Shown one piece after another: positions 26,501-36,900 of a stretch of DNA of 64,000 bases. Positions within the stretch are counted from its first letter, which is position 1; the number at the start of each line of letters is the position of its first letter. This DNA comes from Xestospongia bergquistia. Taxonomy: Eukaryota > Porifera > Demospongiae > Haplosclerida > Petrosiidae. The notes under the pieces are model-generated. The model saw only the letters and a list, made by a program, of their open reading frames with translations, did not search any database and was not told the DNA's origin. The translations under genes and the position numbers were made by a program. The stretch is from positions 11,291,501 through 11,355,500 of the forward strand of contig OZ014411.1 in NCBI GenBank assembly GCA_963965975.1. The letters are read 5' to 3'.

Positions 26501-29500
26501 AAACACTACACTCAGATACCCCCAACCACACAATGTCTTCAAAACCTCCTTCATTGATGTCAGGTGAAACACAATGTACGACACCCTTAGCAGTTCCTTC
26601 TCAGAATGACAAAAAATCAACTACTAAACCAAAAATAGAAAACCAAAATGAAGATGCTCTGTCTAAACAATCAAATCACTCATCACTGAGAAGAGAGAAT
26701 GTTGTTGAAGTAGTAGATAGTTCTGTCAAACCATCAAATGGTTCTCAATCTGTTGAAAGTGATACAGTTGTTAAAAAAACAGTCAAAAAGAAAAATGTTC
26801 TACAACTCTCTAATAATATTCTCACTGCAATGAAAGGTGTAGCTTCTCGACAACTTTCACAATCAACTTGGATATATGTACTTGATAGTGGTGGCCAACC
26901 ACAATTTGCTGATGTATCTAGAGCATTTGTACGTGGTAATACAGTCATTGTGCTTGTACATAAGTTAACAGATCAACTTTCAAGTAAGCCAATCTTTCAA
27001 TATTCTATTAATGGTAAGCCATTAACCCAACCTAATGAGCTTAGAATGACCAATCTTCAGCTCATTACAACATACGTGCGTTCTATCTCATCAGCTAAGG
27101 TAGCAGCTGTTGATGGTGGAGACAAAGAGGCATTGCCTACATTCCTAATTATTGGTACCTATGAAGATAAAATGAGAGGTCTAGGAAAGCTGCGTCATGA
27201 ATCATTAAAAAAGAAGAATGCACAACTTATTGCAGCTTTACAACAATACAAAGATCAATTGATATTCTATAATGAATCAAAACAAGAGCTTATCTTTCCT
27301 GTTGATAATATGTGTGTAAAAAATCGTCAAAATCTCTCATCTCTTGTTAGAAAATATATTATGGGCAATAACAAAGCAGTTATTGAAAAGAAAGTTCCCA
27401 TTCGTTGGTATGTTTTTGAGTCTAATATCAAAGAAGAAGGAGAGAAAAATGACCTTGGAATTGTATCTCAAAGTCAATATCAAGAGATAGGCCAGACACT
27501 AGGAATGACTGAGACACAAATAAAAGGAGCTATCACATTTTTCAAGTCTCTTTCAGTTTTCTTGCACTTCAATACTTCCTCTCGCCTCATTTTTACAAAT
27601 CCACAATACTTCTTGGATGCCCTTTCTAATATAATTCGCATATCATTTGTTGATTTCCCTCAAGAACTACTACAGAAAGGAAAGATTTTGCCACCAAATG
27701 TTCACCGCCGACTTCAAGAAGAAGGCTTGTTCACAATAGATCTCCTAGATCTCATATCTATTGAATTTGCTCCAGATCTTTTCGAAAAAAATGACCTATT
27801 ACGGTTACTATGTGACCTCTGTATAGTATCTGAAGTACATCGTGAAGAGTCCTCATATTACTTTATTCCAACTGCTTTATCTCCTAAACATCTTACTACT
27901 AGCGAAAAGGAAACGTTTGCTGAAATATGTGAACCATTGGTTTTATCTTTTGAACAAGGAGTTGTACCTCAGGTAAGAACAATCAGAAATAATCATTGTC
28001 ATTATTCTTATTTCTTAGGGTTTATTTCCAGCCACAGTTGTGGCATTGTTAAATCGTAAAGAGTCTCCATTTTTCACACTTGATGGTCTCACCGCACAAT
28101 TTCCTCGTCAACTCAGATTTGCTGTTAAATTGCAGTCATTCGAACCTCGTGGAGCGTTACTTTTAGTTGACACAATGCTTTGGATGGAAATCTATTGGAC
28201 TGGTGATCCGACTGAATGCTCCACTCTACATTCTCTAGTCACTACTGCCATTAACTTCTGTGCCAAACCTCTAGCTTATCATTCATCTGCTCTAAAGTGT
28301 AAACCTGGTACTCTCTGTAACCTCAAACATCATGATCAGCCAGATATGCCTCCTGTTCATGTAGCACTTGTTACTGTTAACAAAAGAAAGGAAGTTAAAT
28401 TGTCTTGTACTATACAAGACTTGCTACCAGTGGAATTTAATAAAAAGTTTCGGCCTTGGATGGAAGGATTTGGTTAGTCTTTTTTATTTTTTATACAATT
28501 TGACTTAGTTTGATTTTTATGTATTCAGAGAATGAATATTTTAACAAAGGCAGCCATAATACATCAGGTTAGTTAACCACTCAATTTTAGCAACAAGTAA
28601 TTTTAGTGTAAAATAAAATCCAATCTGTTCTAATTGATTCTTCATATTCACTCTAGACACAGAATGTTCACAAATAGTACTGCAACCTTTACTTTCCAAA
28701 ATTGAAGGTATAATAAAGGAATTTTCTTCATAATTATCTTACTATTTAAATATGATTGGAGAGAGCAAGATGTAGTAATGATGTTAATTTCCTTTTGTTA
28801 ACACTGCTGTTTAGTCATATTGTACATATAAATGACATGTTGTGATGCATAACTATACAAACTCTATAACAAAGCATCTACGGTTGCTTTATATCCTACA
28901 TTTGTCTAAATGAAATTAATAGTATTAATATTTATTAAATATGTGACAAACATTAATCTGATTTTTACACAGTTCCTGATCGACTAGCACTAAAGCTAGG
29001 ATTATGATTTTCTGTCATTTGTGTCTAGACACTAGCATGAATGACTGGCAGTTCTGTTTGTCTATATAGTATCTAGTCTGTTACTAATGTTTACCATGAA
29101 TGGACCTAAACATTAGACATATTGTAGTATCTCTAGTTTTAAGCATTTCTCCATATCTTTGCAATTAATATTATTAAAATGTTAGTAGCTTTACATGATA
29201 TCATCACTTATATTAGTTATATTAGTTATCATGACACTTTTCTTTATTATATGCTCTAATTTGGAACATATTCACTTCATTGCATTGATACTTGTTTTTT
29301 TCTTCACAGACAACAAACCAGAGAAACATGTTTTGCTTAGGTTTCTTTCATCTGTCAGTGCAAAATGGCAAGAGATAGGAGAACTACTTGGAGTTGACTC
29401 TAATACTATTCAGGGATTGTGTCATTCATGTGACTCTGATGAAGTGAAGATGTCCAAGATGTTGCAAAGCTGGTTTGACAATAAGCCTACTCCAGTGACA

Positions 29501-29760
29501 TGGGGTAACATCATCAGTATTCTGAATGGTCCTCTTCAGAAGAAATCACTTGCCATTGAAATCTGCCAATTCCTTGTCAAGGAATCAGGTAAGTCATTAA
29601 AATAATAATTATTAAATAATAACTGTACATACCAGTACATGTGTATGTGATTTTAAATGAAACTAATCAGTTGTGTAGTAGGATCGTTGCACTTGTAGTA
29701 AATTATTATTATTGTCAATATTATTACATTACAGATGATCCTGACACCAGTACTTCATAA
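13966..29760 (+). CDS. ankyrin-repeat / ROC-COR GTPase / Death-domain protein
   Basis: Intracellular multidomain switch protein of the ROCO class with a Death domain, comparable to the ankyrin-ROC-COR-Death part of DAPK1 but without a kinase domain here. Exons: 13966-14058, 14378-14458, 14495-14593, fifteen array exons (16320-22861), 25521-25619, 25995-26076, 26132-27972, 28019-28472, 28529-28567, 28657-28707, 29310-29588, 29735-29760. Phases close throughout: all ankyrin junctions up to 25995 are phase 0 and the later ones are phase 1, except the phase-0 junction at 27972/28019. This gives about 1,541 residues and a TAA at 29758-29760. The initiator exon is not identified, since the first exon starts mid-frame after AG. 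Two retroelement pieces lie in introns. Exact ankyrin number may vary by skipping or collapse. Confidence 0.88.
14948..16174 (+). mobile_element. gypsy element, left half (LTR, gag, protease), intronic
   Basis: LTR 14948-15090, starting TGTAGTGG and ending ATAAATGTTAC, followed by a gag remnant from 15121 (MDSLRLQTPGPFNF) and a protease remnant (about 15831-16043, LDTGGVVTAISEKTY). Many nonsense codons. The element stops abruptly at about 16174, where ankyrin-intron sequence resumes over a short CTTT overlap. The five bases before the LTR are ATAAC (14943-14947). It lies in the intron between ankyrin exons 14495-14593 and 16320-16418. Confidence 0.87.
16320..22861 (+). repeat. tandem ankyrin-exon array, 7.5 units of about 921 bp
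   Basis: Type-A exons (GLTPVMLAA..GHKDVISILI) at 16320-16418, 17242-17340, 18163-18261, 19086-19184, 20006-20104, 20927-21025, 21841-21939, 22763-22861. Type-B exons (LALHYASDNGHTDVVEILL) at 16678-16776, 17600-17698, 18522-18620, 19442-19540, 20364-20462, 21287-21385, 22200-22298. Each is exactly 99 nt, phase 0 at both ends, with intact AG and GT, and none carries a stop. Introns are nearly as similar as exons, so amplification is recent. Shared variants (gtgcacatg and aaatacagagc after the exons at 18163 and 20927) indicate a higher-order duplication of about three units (2,764 bp). Confidence 0.93.
23013..25440 (+). mobile_element. gypsy element, right half, RT deleted, intronic
   Basis: Starts inside the 5' LTR (first about 40 bp missing), then gag (from 23170), protease (about 23879-24091), a deletion at about 24355-24367 that removes RT and most of RNase H, an RNase H end/integrase remnant (24361-25210, with DNGSQYISQE and SSPYFPPNNDQAE) and a 3' LTR at 25275-25440 preceded by a purine tract (gagagagggaga). 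ATAAC follows at 25441-25445. Gag and protease share several nonsense codons with the copy at 14948-16174. Lies in the intron between ankyrin exons 22763-22861 and 25521-25619. Confidence 0.88.
25275..25440 (+). repeat. gypsy 3' LTR
   Basis: 166 bp from TGTAGTGG to GTTACA, homologous to 14948-15090 and to the partial LTR at 23013-23132. Confidence 0.85.
25521..26076 (+). other. last two ankyrin exons
   Basis: 25521-25619 (33 codons, GNTPLMLACQEGHQSVAMILLEKGA) is a divergent, well-formed repeat outside the amplified array. 25995-26076 (NGETALTLAKKKAEDF) is the C-terminal half repeat and ends in phase 1, which joins in frame to 26132. Confidence 0.85.
26132..28472 (+). other. ROC-like GTPase and COR block of the ankyrin gene
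   Basis: Two exons, 26132-27972 and 28019-28472, separated by a 46-nt phase-0 intron. P-loop GPPAVGKSS at 26203-26229, switch-II-type DSGGQ at 26884-26898, strand with GTYEDK at 27154-27171 in the usual G4 position. Between P-loop and DSGGQ lie about 220 residues where a ROC or Ras domain normally has some 40-50; the extra part (about 26400-26800) is Ser/Thr/Lys-rich and looks disordered. The COR-like part (about 27385-28450) begins with VPIRWYVFE and contains QGVVPQ, LLLVDTMLWMEIYW and WMEGF. Without the splice, a stop follows at 28057, so the splice is needed. Confidence 0.87.
29310..29588 (+). other. Death-domain exon
   Basis: 279-nt phase-1 exon. SAKWQEIGELLGVDSNTIQ, then MLQSWFDNKPTPVTWGNII and IEICQFLV, fit the six-helix Death domain pattern (W..IG..LG, M...W, TW..+...L). 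Known Death domains pair with other Death-fold proteins in apoptotic or innate immune complexes; the partner here is unknown. A short last exon (29735-29760) adds DDPDTSTS and the stop. Confidence 0.82.
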
Positions 29761-29811
29761 TAGCTACTATAACTATATATGAAAAGGTATGATTAGAGAC
29801 CTTAGTATGTA

Positions 29812-29817
29812 AATAAA
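29812..29817 (+). terminator. polyadenylation signal of the ankyrin-ROC-COR-Death gene
   Basis: AATAAA about 52 nt after the stop codon. Confidence 0.6.
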
Positions 29818-30260
29818 ATAATCTATTTAAATTGATAATCGATCACGGAAAATTTCACTTAAAATCTAATAATATAAACAATTACAATCTAATTGTCAAT
29901 ACTGTACAATTCTTTATTTATTTATTTAAGTAATTAATTATTGTTTTAGTATGAAATGATTTATTTAAGTCAATAAATGTTTTTGATATACAACACCATT
30001 TAGACCACTAATTATCAATTTTTTTGTTATTTTATAGATACATACGGACGTACTTCTTTTTTATTATTTAAATATTAGTGACTTTGGTAATAAATTGAGA
30101 ACGTTGTTTTTGACTTTTAATGTATTTATAATTTTGTAGGTGTGTTATTAGTTATGTTAGCAATAATTTATATTATTTTATTTAACTGGAAAGTCCTAAT
30201 TAAATAAAAGTATATACTTCCTGTTCACGCTGCGGATAGAAAGTATTTTACCACTATATA

Positions 30261-30468
30261 GCTTACTTATCATTTGCCTGCTCTGAAGTGCAATCCTGGT
30301 GTTCTCTGTAACCTGAAAGATCATGTTCAGTGAGATAATTATGTCTCCTGTTAATATACCAGCTTGTACTGCTAAAATGAAAAGGACAGAAAGTTAAAGT
30401 GTCTTATACTATACAGGATTTGTCACAGGTGGAGTTGAGTAAAATGTTTTTGCAATGAATAGAAGTAT
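30261..30468 (+). pseudogene. broken copy of the COR 3' exon
   Basis: Nucleotide similarity to 28268-28465 of the intact gene (LALKCNPG.LCNLK-type block, then the actatacaggatttg block), with a stop after the CNLKDHVQ equivalent and frame changes. No neighbouring exons are recognisable. A short segmental duplication just downstream of the parent gene. Confidence 0.72.
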
Positions 30469-33415
30469 AAGATTATGGGTGAATCAGATGAGAGATGAAG
30501 ATTATAACAAAATATCTATAATGAGTTTTTGCAAGAGCTATGCTATTTGATGTGCTATATAGTATTGCCCAAAAATCATACACATAACTTGTAAAAATTT
30601 GAAATGTTATTACTAATCAACCTCAATTTATTATTTTACTTATAGAAAAAAAACTGTATCTCCTGTGTCTGCTATTCATAGTTAAATATGTAAATGGAGA
30701 CAAAATGTAGAGCCATAAATCTTGGAGATCTAGAAATATATTCAGTGAAAAGTAGCTACAATGTTAGCAGTTTCTCAAATGTTATTTCAATTGTAATCAA
30801 CAAATAATACTAAGAGTTTTGAGAAATTTGACCCAATTGTTGACGCACATATATGTAATTAGAATGATGTCTCTACTAAGTCAACTAAGTTTTAAAATGA
30901 GTGAATACTTATAATTAACAAGCTGCCATGTCCACTTACTCCTTCATGTCTCTATGCACCAGGTACATAAACTTTCTTTTTTACTAAAACTCGCTTAATT
31001 ATCAATTTGCTTATAATGATATGATATTGGTTTATGACCATATATAAATGTTGGTGCATTTTAATGATCTGCTTTTGTAGGTGTCAGAAAACATATCTTA
31101 AATGCATAGGTCATCATAAGCTGAATATTTTACTCATAGGATGTCCAATCAATGGAACATTCTAGTCCTACATAAGGAAGAGAAGCAGCAAGAATAAATC
31201 TGAAAGACAGCAAAGGGATTTAACTTTTTCTGGACTTGGCTAAGTAGATGTTTCTCAACTGCTACTAATTTTTACTTTAATCTTTATGATATAGTTATTT
31301 GTTGCCAAATTATGTATACTTATAAACCAATAGTATTTTGGCTAGAAAATTTCGTCAAAAACAAAAATACAAAACTAAGATTCTATACCCTAAATGTGTT
31401 GTTATTATAATTCTCTAAAATATAGCATGCTAATTATGAAATTTTGATTATGGTTGACAGAATAAGAATACCGTCATAAATTGATCCAAAAAAATTATTA
31501 CAGTGAAGCCTTCCTTAGCGACTGACTACCTGCATCTAGTGACCGCCTTTTTCTAGATCTAAAAACCACTCTGAGTAGTCCTGGCAAAACAATGCTACTT
31601 CACCTTGGCTAATGCAATTCTTACCTATGTAACCTATAACCTCTTGACAACACTCCCTATGGATGATCTACAATTGAAAATGACCTGACTACAAAAACCA
31701 ACAAAACAACTTTTATTATTGTACTGTATATTGAATCACTCACTATGAACTATTATGAAGTAAGGCATTTAGCCTATCAAAGTACGATTTAAAATCATAG
31801 AATATATATACCCAAGATACTTCAACCACTGTGTCAGCTCCTCATAAGTACTATACAATCAACTGCCAATTATATCAAGAATTGGCTGTGTAGGCATGTA
31901 CCTATCACACACTTCAAAGCTGGACTATTCATTCCCAGTTACCTGCTAAAGCTGATAATAAAAATAATGCTCTAATAATAATGCTATAATAAGAAAGCCT
32001 CTCTAATACAAGCAGTATAGACTATGGTCAGTTATACAAGACACTCCACTCAAACACTACCTCTCCATTAAGAATACTCTTGTTGGTCCCATTGGTGGTC
32101 ACTTTAGATGATTTTCACTGTACAACCTAATGCTCTGATTTTGCCAAATTTCTCTAATGTTGATAATGCAAGCAAATGAAAGCGATTTTAAAGTAATAAA
32201 CTGTTGTGAGTGCTTTATTAGGAAGTTTGCATGTTATATTAAGAACTCTCAAAGTTAGATTTAATTCTGAATTGTATCAATAGACTTTTTAATTGCTTAT
32301 AACTTTCAATGCAAGTTACTGTCTCAAGGAACTCACTGATAAATGCCATTTTATCTTATATTACCTGAGATGACACCCTCTCATTTTGTCAAAAAAATTT
32401 TCACAAGAATTAATTCCTCTAATTGATCTCTAAAATTGATCTGTACAATTAATTTGTCAGAAAACTATTTGACAATCTTACAATATCCTTCTGAACACAT
32501 GCTTGTATGACAAAACATAATGATGCCTACTGCAAGTTCTTCATAGCTTCCTATAATTAGGAAACATTAAATAAACAGATTGTATTATTTTATTATTCAT
32601 TAAAAAGACTAAGAGTACTGATCTTGTCATTAAATTAAAGTTGTAAAATTTGATTTTCTATTTAGATTTGGTCTAATCTGGTCACTCAGACAATTGAAGA
32701 TCTTCATCAACTTAAGATAATTCCTAAGAAGATGGATTGTCTCAATTGTATTTTTTTCCTTTTTAGATTGTTAATGCCTTTGGGTTTTTAAAATATAATC
32801 TACTTACTAACTTGCAATTACATTATAATGATGTTAAAATCAATGAAATACAGAAACCTCATAACTAGATATGTTTTATACTTAAGAATAAAAGTATATT
32901 TAATCTATTTACGAATAAAGGAATCCCTTAGCTAGCCCCTGTATATTGTACATGTTAATCAAAATTTAATAACTGGCAATTGGTGCTATTTTAATGAATG
33001 TGTGTATTTTCACTTTATTTATAATTTCGAATTGATTACTTTTTTTAAAATGTCAAAATGATTACACATACAACTCAATACACATTATAGCTTTATAGTA
33101 ATAATGTTAACAATAAAACTTTTACATGCACCAAACATTTTTCTACAGCATGAAACTTTATTAATATAGTCATTTGTTAACTAAAAAGATATTTCACTTA
33201 AACCTCTGTTAATGAAACAAGCTTTATTGTCTTGATGTGTTTAGTTTTGAGGATAAAGAGAAAATGGATGAGTAAATATAACAATTTGTGATGACAATTG
33301 TAGGAACACATGGAGAGTTTTGAATGTCAGACATAATGTCAATGTTTTCTATGTAATTTACAAAATTGAAAATGACCAATCAGATTGTTTTAATAGGAGT
33401 TGCATACACACTAAT
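30469..33415. other. intergenic, one MITE, no gene seen
   Basis: AT-rich and stop-dense on both strands apart from the MITE at 31501-32120. Confidence 0.6.
31501..32120. mobile_element. non-autonomous pogo/Tc1-like MITE
   Basis: 620 bp bounded by CAGTGAA and TTTCACTG with TA on both sides (31499-31500 and 32121-32122). The left end (cagtgaagcct followed by ttagcga and gtgaccgcc) and the reverse of the right end (cagtgaaaatcat followed by gtgaccacc) resemble pogo/Tigger-type termini. No transposase frame inside. Confidence 0.7.
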
Positions 33416-33421
33416 TTTATT
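33416..33421 (-). terminator. polyadenylation signal of the SRCR gene
   Basis: AATAAA on the minus strand about 110 nt beyond the stop at 33532. Confidence 0.5.
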
Positions 33422-33531
33422 TAAAATATCAAAAATATTTGAAAGGGGGAACTGCTGAAACAATCTAATAACATAAACATAGCAAGCTTTAATTAAAATA
33501 GATTAGAAAAAAGGAATATCAGGAAAAATAA

Positions 33532-33938
33532 TCATGGATCATTAACAATCATAGAAGAAGGAACAGTCTCTGACTCATTGTAGGATTCTTCTATGTTTTG
33601 ATATTTTTTTGGTGAACCAGGATCCTCATCCAGATTTTGCACTGCCTCATGATGGGAATATGGGTCCTGTATTTGTTGCATTGTGCTTAATGTCACATTT
33701 GGTAATGATGTGGTAGGACTGCTTTGAGTTGTTTGAATAGAAGGAAGTTTGACTGTATCTAATTCAATTTGTGGAGTGCTAGAAATTTCGTGATTGGGGA
33801 AGGAATTTTGTCTCTTACGATGTTTTCCAGTGATAACAATGGCAACTGTAACACAGCATATCAATGCCACAATAATTATAGCAAGTGAAAAAATGGCTAT
33901 ACCACCAATAGTTGCTCCAGTGAAGCTAATATTTGATG
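33532..33938 (-). other. terminal exon of the SRCR gene: repeat, TM helix, cytoplasmic tail
   Basis: Opens with [12 protein letters not shown], a copy of the micro-exon repeat, and runs straight into a hydrophobic helix ([20 protein letters not shown]), then the basic stop-transfer GKHRKRQ and about 100 cytoplasmic residues ending IVNDP. The tail has tyrosines in [10 protein letters not shown] and [12 protein letters not shown] fits the pYxN pattern known for GRB2-type SH2 binding (inference). TGA at 33534-33532. Confidence 0.92.
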
Positions 33939-36900
33939 CTAAAGTAAAGATACAGAAACGTTATTCTAAAATTTTAACTTATATACCTCCAATATTTGCT
34001 CCAGCGAACCTAATATTTGATGCTAAAAAGTAAAGATACAATAACATGATTCAAAATTTCTAACTTAAATCAGTTATGTACCTCCAATATTTCCTTCGCT
34101 GGAGCCAACACTTGATGCTAAAAAATAAAGATACAATAACGTAATTCGGTATTTCTAACTTAAATTTGTAATGTACCTGCAATATTTGCTCCAGTGAAGA
34201 TAACACTTGATGCTAAAAAGTAAAAATACAATAACATGATTCTAAATTCTAACTTAAATCAGTTATGTACCTCCAATATTTGCTCCACTGGAGCCAACAC
34301 TTGATGCTAAAAAATAAAGTAATTCTGTATTTCTAACTTAAATTTGTAATGTACCTGCAATATTTGCTCCAGTGAAGTTAACACTTGATGCTAAAAAGTA
34401 AAGATACAATAACATGATTGTAAATTTCTAACTTAAATCAGTTATGTACCTCTAATATTTGCTCCAGTAAAGCTAACACTTGATGCTAAAAAGTAAAGAT
34501 ACAATAACATTAATCTAAATTTCTAACTTAAATCAGTTATGTACCTCCAATATTTGCTCCACTGGAGCCAACACTTGATGCTAAAAAATAAAGATACAAT
34601 AAAGTAATTTTGTACTTCTAACTTAATTTGTAATATACCGGCAATATTTGCTCCAGTGAAGCCAACACTTGATGCTAAACAATAAAGATACAATAACATG
34701 ATTCTAAATTTCTAACTTAAATCAGTTATGTACCTGCAATATTTGCTCCACTGAAGCCAACACTTGATGCTAAAAAATAAAGATACAATAAAGTAATTCT
34801 GTATTTCTAACTTAAATTTGTAATATACCTGCAATATTTGCTCCAGTGAAGCTAACACTTGATGCTAAAAAATTAAAGATACAATAACATGTTTGTAAAT
34901 TTCTAACTTAAATCAGTTATGTACCTCCAGTGAAGCTAACACTTAATGCTAAAAAGTAAAGATACAATAACATTAATCTAAATTTCTAACTTAAATCAGT
35001 TATGTACCTCCAATATTTGCTCCACTGGAGCCAGCACTTGATGCTAAAAAATAAAGATACAATAAAGTAATTTTGTACTTCTAACATAAATTTATAATAT
35101 ACCTGCAATATTTGCTCCAGTGAAGCTAACACTTGATGCTAAAAAATTAAGATACAATAACATGATTCTAAATTTCTAACTTAAATCGGTTATGTACCTG
35201 CAATATTTGCTCCACTGAAGCCAACACTTGATGCTAAAAAATAAAGACACAATAAAGTAATTTTGTACTTCTAACTTAAATTTGTAATATACCTGCAATA
35301 TTTGCACTGGTGAAGGTAACACTTGATGCTAAAAAATAAAGATACAATAAAGTTATTCTGTATTTCTAACTTAAATTTGTACTGTACCTGCAATATTTGC
35401 TCCACTGAAGCCAACACTTGATGCTAAAAAATAAAGATTCAATAAAGTAATTTGTACTTCTAACTTAAATTTGTAATGTACCTGCAATATTTGCTCCAGT
35501 GAAGCTAACACTTGATGCTAAAAAGTAAAGATACAATAAAGTAATTCTGCATTTCTAACTTAAATCAGTTATGTACCTCCAATATTTGCTCCTATGAAGC
35601 TAACATGTGAGGCTTAAAAGTACAGATACAATAACATAATTCCAAATTTTAACTTAAATCATTTATGTACTGCTAGACATAGATTGTATAAATTGTGTAT
35701 ACATATATATTGTCCTATTCAGTATATGCTTTTAACATCATCTAGAAAATCTATTATGTTTATGTGTTAACATACACGAGGTTGGAAGAGACATAGATTT
35801 TGATTCTGACACTGATACTGATGCAGAAACAGATACAGAAATGGAATTAACATTATGCTGGTGACATGAATTCTTTGATGTTGATGTACGTGGTACAGTC
35901 CTAGGGTTACCTGTGTTAAAAAGAGGAAATGTGAATTTTATTTAATTGATCATCAGATACTTTTAAGTATACACTATACTTTTGAGTTATAACATTAATT
36001 TATAGCATATCATTCAGAATTAAAATGTGCAGGCATTATTTATCAAGGGATAGTCAATGTAGTATTGAAAGATGTTAACAATTAAACTATACAATAAATA
36101 CAAACTTACTACATTGAATAGTGACATCTTCTGAATGACTACATCTATAATTTGGATTAATAGGACAACCTTGACAAGAGCTCAAACACATATAACTATC
36201 ACTACAAGCTAAGTTACTCATCCAAATAACTTGTGAAGAGTTACCAGACCTATAATTATACAATATGTGTAATCTGTTTTACTACTTGTATACTTACAAG
36301 GCAAGATGATTGTAATTTGTATAATTGGAATATCCCAATTGTTTACAGAGTACAAATGCATCATTAGAATCAAATCCATCATCACATATTGTTCCCCACT
36401 GTCCATGACAATAGACCTCCACACGTCCTTCATTAGAGTACACTCCTCCTATAAGACGTACCATACCAGGGTAAGGATTACTGTCCCAGATTCTAGTGGT
36501 ATCTACAATAATATCAATAAGATGTACAATTATCAAATTAAGCAAATTGTACTAACAACAATTGACAGTAGCATCAAAAGAATTAGAACTGCATGCACTA
36601 TCAATAGTTGTAGAATAAAAGCACTGGAAGATAGTGAGATAATTGTTATGAGGACAGTTGAAGTCATCCAGTAACATTGGGCTGTAGTCAGTGCCATAAC
36701 TGAAATATTAATGTTGTAATTACTTATGTTTAATAATACATTAAATCTAACAGTGAAAATCCAGCTCTAGAGTAACTTGAGGCTCCAATGAATCCTAACT
36801 GATGACAAATGACATCACCTTCATATTGACCATAATTGTAGTCAACACAGATATTGCCCCATTCACTGTTGAGGTATACCTGCACTATACCATAGTAATA

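Noticed and set aside
27973..28059. Continuous reading through 27973 to the stop at 28057
   Set aside because: Canonical GT-AG borders and the paralogue at 1962/2150 show a 46-nt intron; read-through would truncate the COR region.
33987..35612. CRISPR-like array: 36-nt repeats with about 59-nt spacers
   Set aside because: The spacers are conserved with each other, each repeat is bounded by splice signals, and the repeat is in frame with a membrane protein in a eukaryotic locus.
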